Positions 1 through 5,125 of a stretch of 5,125 nucleotides of DNA are shown here, in pieces; positions within the stretch are counted from its first letter, which is position 1; each line of letters begins with the position of its first letter. The stretch spans positions 1 to 5,125 of the forward strand of contig JAKIUS010000158.1 of the NCBI GenBank assembly GCA_021647445.1, given 5' to 3'. This DNA comes from Geopsychrobacter sp. GTDB lineage: Bacteria; Desulfobacterota; Desulfuromonadia; Desulfuromonadales; Geopsychrobacteraceae. The notes beneath the pieces were generated by a model, which made no database searches, was not told the origin of the DNA, and was given only the letters and a program-made list of their open reading frames with translations. A program made the position numbers and the translations under genes.

Positions 1-3
1 GAA

Positions 4-82
4 GTTTGAGAGCAGATTTTGGCTCATTTGAGAGTAATAGCCGTAGCTATTGGTCGAAAAGGAGCTGAAATCTGGGCCAAAC
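4..82. repeat. Long imperfect palindrome downstream of the operon, possible structured RNA
   Basis: Positions 13-41 pair with 46-74 in one register with no bulges. Of 29 opposed positions, 22 are Watson-Crick, 3 are G-T (wobble pairs in plus-strand RNA: 20/67, 21/66, 35/52) and 4 are mismatches (26/61, 30/57, 31/56, 34/53). The apical stem is AATAGC/GCTATT around a 4-base loop. A further 5-bp stem, GTTTG (4-8) with CAAAC (78-82), can form outside an internal loop. Read on the minus strand, the apex is C(UACG)G, a UNCG-class stable tetraloop. It starts about 50 bases past the cupin stop. No T-tract follows on either strand within the window, so an intrinsic terminator is not shown. Other possibilities are a 3'-end stabilising hairpin, a small RNA, or a short palindromic repeat element. 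Confidence 0.6.
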
Positions 83-102
83 AGCCGGATTTGCAGCCGG
101 AT
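82..102. repeat. 9-bp direct repeat between the cupin gene and the palindrome
   Basis: CAGCCGGAT occurs at 82-90 and 94-102, separated by TTG, giving a 12-base period. It adjoins the outer arm of the palindrome at 4-82. No function is recognised. The two copies sit about one helical turn apart, which would suit a protein-binding site, but two copies alone do not prove one. Confidence 0.5.
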
Positions 103-130
103 CATGGATAGTCCGACAGCCTCCTAGCGA

Positions 131-442
131 TCAGCCTGCTGAAATACTGACGAAAACCAGCCCCTCACTGCCGCTATTGGTGATGCCATGGGACTCTCCG
201 GCCGGGGCGATCAGAACCGTACCGGGCGCAACGGCCACAGCATCCTCTTCTGCAGAGAGATAATCACCCACGCCTTCGAGCACAACCCAGTAGTGATCAC
301 CGGCGTGGACATGTGGCTTGATCCCCTGCCCGGGCAAGATACACCAGAGGGTCATGCGCCCGTGGGCGGTTTCGCCGAGAGCGACCTTGTTGGCCTTCTC
401 TTTGTTGTAGGCGATTTTATTTTGATAGTTCGTGTATTCCAT
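131..442 (-). CDS. Small single-domain cupin protein, function unknown
   Basis: The 103-aa product is about the size of one cupin beta-barrel. Motif 1 is G40-IKP-H44-V-H46-AGD-H50-YWVVLE-G57; motif 2 is G74-TVLIA-P80-A-G82-ES-H85-GIT-N89, an exact match to G(x)5PxG(x)2H(x)3N. His44, His46 and His85 are likely metal ligands. At the usual motif-1 glutamate there is His50 (Asp49 adjacent), so the metal site may be four-histidine or His3-Asp. The fold is clear, but cupins range from isomerases and dioxygenases to binding or stress proteins, so no reaction is assigned. No signal peptide is seen. It is tightly linked to sfrA: the sfrA stop ends at 445 and the preferred ATG begins at 442, which suggests translational coupling and cotranscription. 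An overlapping ATG at 445 (TGATG) or GTG at 448 are alternative starts; 442 is preferred because AAGGGG then lies at a normal 5-base spacing. Confidence 0.85.
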   Translation of the reverse strand: MEYTNYQNKIAYNKEKANKVALGETAHGRMTLWCILPGQGIKPHVHAGDHYWVVLEGVGDYLSAEEDAVAVAPGTVLIAPAGESHGITNSGSEGLVFVSISAG

Positions 443-444
443 CA

Positions 445-3009
445 TCACCCCTTGGCCAGCTCAATGCCGATACGGTTGCTACCATCGGCCAGCAACGCCT
501 GAATGTCCAGATCTGAAAAATGGTAAGGAGCAAAGACCAACCCACTCGGCAATGTCTTATCGATCCGCAGCGGACCGCAGACCGAACCGATACGACTGGT
601 CAACTTGACACGCGCGCCATCGACAACACCAGCTGCGGCCGCATCAGTCGGGCTGACGCAAATCGTGCCTGTACTCTCAACCTCAAGCGGACCAGCCGCC
701 CAGGTCGTAGTAGTGCCGAAGTGATAAATCGATTTACCACTGATCAACTGCAGGCCGGTCTCGACCTCTTCAACCTTAGGCGTCTGATAATTAAACCCTT
801 TGAGCTCGGGACGGTATGGCTGCTTAAGACAGGGGCGATTTCGTTCTTTGCCCACGAAACAGATATCCCCATACAGGGAGCTGAGACTACTGACCTCGGC
901 CAAAATATCACTGCGCCCGATGCTGACACCCTGCTGGGTCAACCGCCCGAAGAGGCCGGCCAGAATCTCCCAAACTTCCCGAGCTTCGCCCGGCGAAGCG
1001 ATCGCCTTTTCAAGGGAGCGCACGCGATGATCGAGGGAAGTAACACTGCCCCCCTTCTCCGCCCAGGAAGAACCGGGCAACACAACCTTAGCCAAGTTAG
1101 TCACTTCATTCGGCAGAATATCCTGCACCACCAGAAAATCGACCTTCTTAAGCGCCTTGCGCCAACGTCCAGAGTTAGGATAGGTCAGTGGATTGGTCGC
1201 GGCCAGATAGAGAAACTTGATACTGCCTGCCTCAATCCCCGCGAGGATGCCCAGAGCAGCAAGACCGCCTTCAGGCAGCTCAGCCTTCCAGGCCTTGCCA
1301 TAGCGCTCGCGCGCTTCAGCGTAAGGCTGGTAGCCAGGCAGATATTCGGGACAGACGCCCATATCGAGCATGCCCTGCATATTGCCTTTTTCATCGAGCG
1401 GGAAGAGCCCACCGGCGTCGCCGCCGCGCAGGGCACCACAGAGGATCGCCAGGTCGGAAATAGCCACCGACTTTTCATAACCCCTAATACTCTTGGTAAT
1501 TTCAGCACCGAAAATAATCGACACCGTCTTGGCGGCCCCGAGCATCTCGGCTGTCTCTTCAAGAAGATCACGCGCGACACCGGTCACGGCACAAACGGCA
1601 TCGACATCAATTGCGTCGAGATGAACCTTGAGTTCTTCCGGATTCCCGAGATACTGATTGAGATAATCGCTGTCGAGCAGATTGCGCTCGTAAAGCAGAC
1701 GGCTGATGCCGTTGGCCAACTCAAGTTCGGTCCCCGGTTTGCAGATCATGGCGACATTGGCAAACTTGCTCAGTTTGATGGTACGCATACCGGCGACAAT
1801 CAGCTTGCCGTCATTCCGCCGACAGGAGTTTTGCACCTGCCAATCGACCGCCGGAACCTCGGCCGTCGGGTCGGCACCGAAGACCAGGACCGCTTCTGAC
1901 TTGCCGATGGCGCTGAGCAAATTACTGGCACCACGTAACTTAAGAACAGATTCGGTCGCCTTTAAAGCGCGTAGAGCACCGAAACGGGCCTCTGAATCGA
2001 TATTATTACTGCCGAGGGCAACACGGAACATCTTCTGAAACAGGTAATTCTCTTCATTGCTGAGACGCGGTGACCCCAACCCGGCCAGAGCCTGAGGACC
2101 GGAACTGTCGCGGATCGCCTCGATCCCTTCAACAAGCTTGTCGAAGGCCTGATCCCAGCTTGCCGACTGCTGTTCAATCAGCGGCTCGGTTAAACGCTCG
2201 GCATGATTGACATAGCCGTAACTGAAGCTGCCGCCGATACACAGAGTACCGTTATTGGTCGTTCCCTCGTCGTCGGAGGTGACCCGATAAATTTCATTCC
2301 CCTGGCTGTTGATATCGATCTGACAATGACTTGGGCAGAGGATACAGACAGAAGGGGTCTTGCGCATCGCCCAGGGGCGGGCCTTAAACTTGAAAGGCTT
2401 GGAATTGAGCGTCCCGGTCGGACAGACCGCCACACAGTTGCCGCAGAATTCGCAATTAAGCGCCTGCCCGTCAACCGTGTCGATGTAGGCCGCCTCACCT
2501 GGGTTATGGACCTTAAGAGCGCTGGCACCAACCAGTTCATGACAGACCTTGACGCACTTCTCGCAGAGGATACAACGCGACGGAACCTGCTGGATCAACG
2601 GCCAGTTGTTGATATCCGCCTGATTGAGGTTCTCGCCCTCAAAACGCTGGGTATCGACTTCAAGGTTATAGCAACTGTCCTGCAGATCGCATTCGCCACC
2701 GGCATCGCAGACAGGACAATCCAGCGGATGATTGACCAGCATCAACTGCATCACCTGCTGACGGATTTTGTGCAGCTTTTCATTCTGAGTCGTGATCAAC
2801 ATTCCTTCGATCGCCGGGGTATTGCAGGCGGTCATCGGCTTGTTAATCCCTTCGATCTCGACCACGCAGAGGCGACAAGCACCGGTCGGGGAGATCTTTT
2901 TCAGAAAACAGAGTGTCGGGATCTTGACCCCGACCTTTTCAGCGGCCGCAAGGATGGTAGCACCCTTGGCAATCTCTACGTCACGACCATCAATCTTGAG
3001 GTTGACCAT
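445..3009 (-). CDS. sfrA: SfrA-type NADPH oxidoreductase subunit: NuoG / formate-dehydrogenase-alpha-like, five Fe-S motifs
   Basis: The 854-aa product is a predicted soluble electron-transfer subunit partnering SfrB. Domains in order: a 2Fe-2S ferredoxin (Cys34, 45, 48, 62, spacing x10-x2-x13); the NuoG His-Cys 4Fe-4S site (His94, Cys98, 101, 107); a two-cluster ferredoxin domain (Cys146, 149, 152, 156 and Cys186, 189, 192, 196); a molybdopterin-oxidoreductase 4Fe-4S site (Cys222, 225, 229, 257); the molybdopterin-type body (about 265-690, including EKGGSVTSLDHRV at 651-663); and a C-terminal dinucleotide-binding-like domain (about 745-854). The expected Cys/Sec metal ligand is absent: NNIDSEARFG (335-344) ends in Gly where formate dehydrogenases carry Sec or Cys. 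This fits the reported lack of formate dehydrogenase activity in the Geobacter enzyme. The start at 3009 is an ATG with GGAG 6 bases upstream and begins directly at the ferredoxin fold. It follows sfrB after 67 bases. NuoG and FdhA are the nearest alternatives; partner and order favour SfrA. Confidence 0.9.
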   Translation of the reverse strand: MVNLKIDGRDVEIAKGATILAAAEKVGVKIPTLCFLKKISPTGACRLCVVEIEGINKPMTACNTPAIEGMLITTQNEKLHKIRQQVMQLMLVNHPLDCPVCDAGGECDLQDSCYNLEVDTQRFEGENLNQADINNWPLIQQVPSRCILCEKCVKVCHELVGASALKVHNPGEAAYIDTVDGQALNCEFCGNCVAVCPTGTLNSKPFKFKARPWAMRKTPSVCILCPSHCQIDINSQGNEIYRVTSDDEGTTNNGTLCIGGSFSYGYVNHAERLTEPLIEQQSASWDQAFDKLVEGIEAIRDSSGPQALAGLGSPRLSNEENYLFQKMFRVALGSNNIDSEARFGALRALKATESVLKLRGASNLLSAIGKSEAVLVFGADPTAEVPAVDWQVQNSCRRNDGKLIVAGMRTIKLSKFANVAMICKPGTELELANGISRLLYERNLLDSDYLNQYLGNPEELKVHLDAIDVDAVCAVTGVARDLLEETAEMLGAAKTVSIIFGAEITKSIRGYEKSVAISDLAILCGALRGGDAGGLFPLDEKGNMQGMLDMGVCPEYLPGYQPYAEARERYGKAWKAELPEGGLAALGILAGIEAGSIKFLYLAATNPLTYPNSGRWRKALKKVDFLVVQDILPNEVTNLAKVVLPGSSWAEKGGSVTSLDHRVRSLEKAIASPGEAREVWEILAGLFGRLTQQGVSIGRSDILAEVSSLSSLYGDICFVGKERNRPCLKQPYRPELKGFNYQTPKVEEVETGLQLISGKSIYHFGTTTTWAAGPLEVESTGTICVSPTDAAAAGVVDGARVKLTSRIGSVCGPLRIDKTLPSGLVFAPYHFSDLDIQALLADGSNRIGIELAKG
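448..453 (-). promoter_or_regulatory. Probable ribosome binding site of the cupin gene inside the end of sfrA
   Basis: Minus-strand AAGGGG is formed by the last Lys-Gly codons of sfrA. It is 5 bases from the ATG at 442 and only 2 bases from the overlapping ATG at 445. The match to consensus is moderate, so re-initiation by ribosomes finishing sfrA probably contributes. Confidence 0.55.
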
Positions 3010-3015
3010 GAATTT

Positions 3016-3019
3016 CTCC
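3016..3019 (-). promoter_or_regulatory. Shine-Dalgarno of sfrA (decides the ATG start)
   Basis: Minus-strand GGAG sits 6 bases before the ATG at 3009-3007, inside GTGGAGAAATTCATG. It supports starting sfrA at the first residue of the ferredoxin domain. The reading frame stays open upstream to a TTG at 3090, but that codon lies within the end of sfrB and has no Shine-Dalgarno. Confidence 0.8.
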
Positions 3020-3076
3020 ACATCAGGCAATCGACCGGAATTGAGTCCCCGGCTCTTTCGCTCTGGTTTTATCGTT

Positions 3077-5032
3077 TCAACCGACCGCAATCATACCAAC
3101 ACGGTAACAGCGCAGACAGCGCTCAGCCTCGGTAACCGCCTGACTCTCAGGCATGGCCAGTTCGATTTCATCGTAGTTGCGCGCACGTTCAACACCACTG
3201 ACCTTCGGCTGATGTTCACGATGCAGTCCGCCACAGATACCGGCGTCTTCATTCTTATCGAACACACCCAATTCGGCGACTAGATCTTCCATTGCATCGG
3301 CATCGTCACGATAGGCCTTGCCTTCCATCAGCCAGCGCGACATGGCACTAGCGGCCCGTCTACCCTGACCAACGGCAGCTACTACCGTCATGGGGCCGAT
3401 TTCACAGTCGCCACCGGCAAAGACACCTTCAGAATCGGTCATCAACACACCATCCTTGGTCACGATGGTGCTCCAGCGGGTGGTCTCGATTCCCAGGTCA
3501 TCCTGCTCTAAGAAGCTGAGGTCAGGATCCTGCCCAATGGCCGGAATAACCATATCGCAGGGGATGACATATTCACTGCCCGGTACCGGGGCCGGACGCC
3601 GGCGGCCCGATTCATCCGGCTCACCGAGCTCCATGACCACCACTTCAACACCGACAACCTTGCCATTTTCGTGCACCAGCTTTGTCGGGTTGCGCAGAAA
3701 CTCAAACTGTACGCCCTCTTCATCGGCATCATCGACCTCATAGGATTCCGCCGGCATCTCCTTACGGGTTCGCCGGTAGATAAGGATCGAGTCTTCAGCA
3801 CCCTCGCGCAGGGCAACCCGCACACAGTCGATGGCGGTATTGCCACCACCGACCACGATCACCCGCTTGCCGGTGACAATCGGCTGGCCCAAGGCCACGG
3901 TGCGCAGATAGTTGATGCCACCCTCCGAGAAACCCTCGTACCCCTTATCTTCACCATCCACGCCCATCGGCTTGGAGTGGAACGCGCCCACACCGAGGAA
4001 GACAGCGTCATATTTTTCCTTCAGCTCTTTTAAGGAAACATCGACGCCGAGCTTGGTGTTGTAATGGATCTCAACACCTAAGCCCTTAACCACTTCATAT
4101 TCGCGGCGCAGCAGTTCACGCGGCATGCGATAATCGGGAATCCCGACGGCAACCGTACCGCCCGGTTCAGGCAGCATATCGAGAACGGTAACTTTAAAAC
4201 CATCCAAGGCCAGGTAGTAGGCGGCCGAGATACCAGCGGGTCCACCTCCGACAACACAGATGGTTTTCCCCTTGGCCGGGGCCGGTTTCATCGGCGGCTG
4301 CTTGTGGTGCATCCACTCATGATCAGCGGCAACCCGCTTAAGCACCATGATACTGATCGGTTCATCGACCAGCGCACGGCGACAGGCGGTTTCACAAGGA
4401 TGCGGACAGACCCGCCCACAGACCGCCGGAATCGGCATATTGCGCCGGATAACGTCGAGAGATTCGTCAAAGCGGCGATCCTTGATCTCTTCGATATAGG
4501 CCGGAATATCGATATGCGCCGGGCAACGATCCATACAGGGCGCAGTCAGTTTATCGGTATAACGCAGACCATTTTGCGAAGCTTTTTCACCCCGGATATA
4601 TGCCAGGTAATCATCCCGGAAATAACGAATACTGTCGAATACCGGTATGGCCGAGGTCATACACAGGGTGCACTTGCAGGTTTCAAGCAACAGTGACAAA
4701 TCTTCGATGATTTGCAGGTCTTCTTCCTGGCCATGCCCAGCTTGAATACGTGCCAGGGTATCCTGAAGAACACGGGTGCCTTTTTTGCCGGGTGTGCATT
4801 TGCCGCAGCAGTATTTTTCTTGCACCCGCTTCATATACTCAGCGGCCATGGCGACAACATCGACTTTTTTGTCGAGCAGAATGATCCCATCCCAACCGAT
4901 AAAAGCCTTGACCTCACCATCTTCAAGATACTGAGCAGGGAGTTTGATCTGCAACTCACTCAAGGGCTGAGGCTGCCCCTTGCGATTGTCGACGATCTCT
5001 CGCCCCCAACTGGAAAATATTACCTCTGTCAA
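3077..5032 (-). CDS. sfrB: SfrB-type NADPH oxidoreductase subunit: NuoF C-terminal-like Fe-S module fused to a GltD-like FAD/NADPH module
   Basis: Predicted cytoplasmic, 651 aa, with no signal peptide or membrane segment. Residues about 45-150 resemble the C-terminal Fe-S region of NuoF (CGKCTPG at 76-82, then Cys119, 121 and 124). Residues about 155-245 are the Fe-S domain of GltD-like proteins (Cys166, 170, then Cys205, 209, 213, 217 in GRVCPHPCETAC). Residues about 255-570 form a two-dinucleotide-binding fold: GGGPAG at 262-267 for FAD, GGGNTA at 395-400 with YRRTRKEMPA at 419-428, typical of NADPH-binding GltD/NfnL proteins, and GGD at 540-542 for FAD. A Cys pair (RCLRC, 638-642) lies near the C-terminus. 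In Geobacter this family partners SfrA in a soluble NADPH-specific enzyme that reduces Fe(III) chelates and viologen in vitro. The TTG start at 5032 is chosen because AGGAGG lies 5 bases upstream; an in-frame TTG at 5071 has no such site and would place the Shine-Dalgarno inside the gene. Family assignment is firm; in vivo substrate is unknown. Confidence 0.9.
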   Translation of the reverse strand: MTEVIFSSWGREIVDNRKGQPQPLSELQIKLPAQYLEDGEVKAFIGWDGIILLDKKVDVVAMAAEYMKRVQEKYCCGKCTPGKKGTRVLQDTLARIQAGHGQEEDLQIIEDLSLLLETCKCTLCMTSAIPVFDSIRYFRDDYLAYIRGEKASQNGLRYTDKLTAPCMDRCPAHIDIPAYIEEIKDRRFDESLDVIRRNMPIPAVCGRVCPHPCETACRRALVDEPISIMVLKRVAADHEWMHHKQPPMKPAPAKGKTICVVGGGPAGISAAYYLALDGFKVTVLDMLPEPGGTVAVGIPDYRMPRELLRREYEVVKGLGVEIHYNTKLGVDVSLKELKEKYDAVFLGVGAFHSKPMGVDGEDKGYEGFSEGGINYLRTVALGQPIVTGKRVIVVGGGNTAIDCVRVALREGAEDSILIYRRTRKEMPAESYEVDDADEEGVQFEFLRNPTKLVHENGKVVGVEVVVMELGEPDESGRRRPAPVPGSEYVIPCDMVIPAIGQDPDLSFLEQDDLGIETTRWSTIVTKDGVLMTDSEGVFAGGDCEIGPMTVVAAVGQGRRAASAMSRWLMEGKAYRDDADAMEDLVAELGVFDKNEDAGICGGLHREHQPKVSGVERARNYDEIELAMPESQAVTEAERCLRCYRVGMIAVG

Positions 5033-5037
5033 ACTGT

Positions 5038-5043
5038 CCTCCT
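5038..5043 (-). promoter_or_regulatory. Shine-Dalgarno of sfrB (decides a TTG start)
   Basis: Read on the minus strand this is AGGAGG, a full consensus match, 5 bases before the TTG at 5032-5030. No ATG or GTG start lies at a suitable distance. This site fixes the TTG as start and excludes the longer reading from 5071, which would translate through it. Confidence 0.85.
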
Positions 5044-5053
5044 GTAACCTGCT

Positions 5054-5080
5054 TCGACCTCCCTGAATCAAGGAGGTCGA
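5054..5080 (-). promoter_or_regulatory. Perfect 9-bp inverted repeat in the sfrB leader (stem-loop or operator)
   Basis: The arms tcgacctcc (5054-5062) and ggaggtcga (5072-5080) are exact inverted copies around a 9-base loop. The structure lies about 22 bases upstream of the sfrB start. There is no T-tract after it on either strand, so it is not a standard intrinsic terminator. It could be an RNA stem-loop in the leader, a dyad operator, or a weak or processed 3' end of an upstream gene. Its first transcribed arm holds CCTCCT (5076-5071), which is also complementary to the sfrB Shine-Dalgarno. Regulation by alternative pairing is an inference. Confidence 0.55.
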
Positions 5081-5099
5081 GAACCCCTATCCGGGGATA

Positions 5100-5115
5100 T
5101 TTACTCGTTTACTCG
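5100..5115. repeat. Two tandem copies of an 8-bp unit upstream of sfrB
   Basis: TTTACTCG occurs twice without spacing (5100-5107 and 5108-5115); on the minus strand it reads CGAGTAAA twice. It lies about 70-85 bases upstream of the sfrB start, close to the window edge. It could be part of a protein-binding site or the 3' end of a gene outside the window, since the unit contains TAA on the minus strand. With only two short copies, chance is possible. Confidence 0.5.
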
Positions 5116-5125
5116 ACGACTTATC

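Noticed and set aside
4..82. Palindrome as an integron attC site
   Set aside because: attC sites begin RYYYAAC and end GTTRRRY. Here the outer arms are GTTTG and CAAAC in the opposite order, and no integrase or cassette is visible.
4..82. Palindrome as a Rho-independent terminator
   Set aside because: No T-tract follows the stem on either strand within the window, so this cannot be claimed, although a processed or Rho-dependent end remains possible.
520..1899. Open frame of 459 codons on the plus strand
   Set aside because: It lies wholly opposite sfrA, shows no recognisable domain, and is explained by the codon bias of the real gene on the other strand.
445..3009. sfrA as a selenocysteine formate dehydrogenase
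   Set aside because: There is no in-frame TGA before the stop, and the Sec/Cys position is a Gly codon (GGT at 1980-1978).
3024..3050. Small CCGG-closed hairpin between sfrB and sfrA
   Set aside because: Only about 4 strong pairs plus wobbles can form around this stretch, with no T-tract; it is too weak to call a regulatory or terminator structure.
3010..3090. 27-residue N-terminal extension of SfrA from a TTG at 3090
   Set aside because: It would overlap the end of sfrB, lacks a Shine-Dalgarno, and precedes a well-placed GGAG and ATG that begin the ferredoxin domain.
2203..3135. Open frame of 310 codons on the plus strand
   Set aside because: It is antisense to the cysteine-rich, strongly conserved N-terminal half of sfrA and has no domain or convincing start.
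5033..5071. 13-residue extension of SfrB from a TTG at 5071
   Set aside because: It would translate through a full AGGAGG placed ideally for the TTG at 5032, and its start lies in the hairpin loop.

Overview
The window carries three genes, all read from the minus strand and probably forming one transcription unit. They encode an NADPH-linked iron-sulfur oxidoreductase of the SfrAB type followed by a small cupin protein. SfrAB is the soluble, NADPH-specific Fe(III)-reducing enzyme first purified from Geobacter sulfurreducens. The gene pair, the moderate GC content and the cytoplasmic multi-cluster architecture suggest a member of the Desulfuromonadia (Geobacter, Desulfuromonas or Pelobacter type). 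This placement rests on protein family alone. SfrAB-like pairs also occur in syntrophs and some anaerobic Firmicutes, so it is tentative.

Layout, in the direction of transcription (right to left). Positions 5125-5033 are the leader: an 8-bp tandem repeat, a 9-bp stem-loop and a very strong Shine-Dalgarno. Positions 5032-3077 hold sfrB (651 aa, TTG start). This flavoprotein joins a NuoF C-terminal-like Fe-S module to a GltD-like FAD/NADPH module. A 67-base gap holds the sfrA ribosome binding site. Positions 3009-445 hold sfrA (854 aa), a NuoG / formate-dehydrogenase-alpha-like subunit with motifs for one [2Fe-2S] and four [4Fe-4S] clusters. Its molybdopterin fold lacks the usual Cys/Sec metal ligand. 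Positions 442-131 hold a 103-aa single-domain cupin whose start codon abuts the sfrA stop. Positions 1-130 are non-coding and hold a long imperfect palindrome (about 4-82) and a 9-bp direct repeat (82-90 and 94-102).

How the genes work together: NADPH (or NADP+) is expected to bind the GltD-like part of SfrB. Electrons would pass through the SfrB FAD and Fe-S clusters into the Fe-S chain of SfrA, by analogy with NuoF to NuoG transfer. The physiological acceptor cannot be read from the sequence. The cupin has no known role here.

Nothing in the window looks like a wholly new system. The points most worth a second look are the 3' palindrome, the leader hairpin that could pair with the sfrB Shine-Dalgarno, the altered cofactor sites in both subunits, and the coupled cupin.
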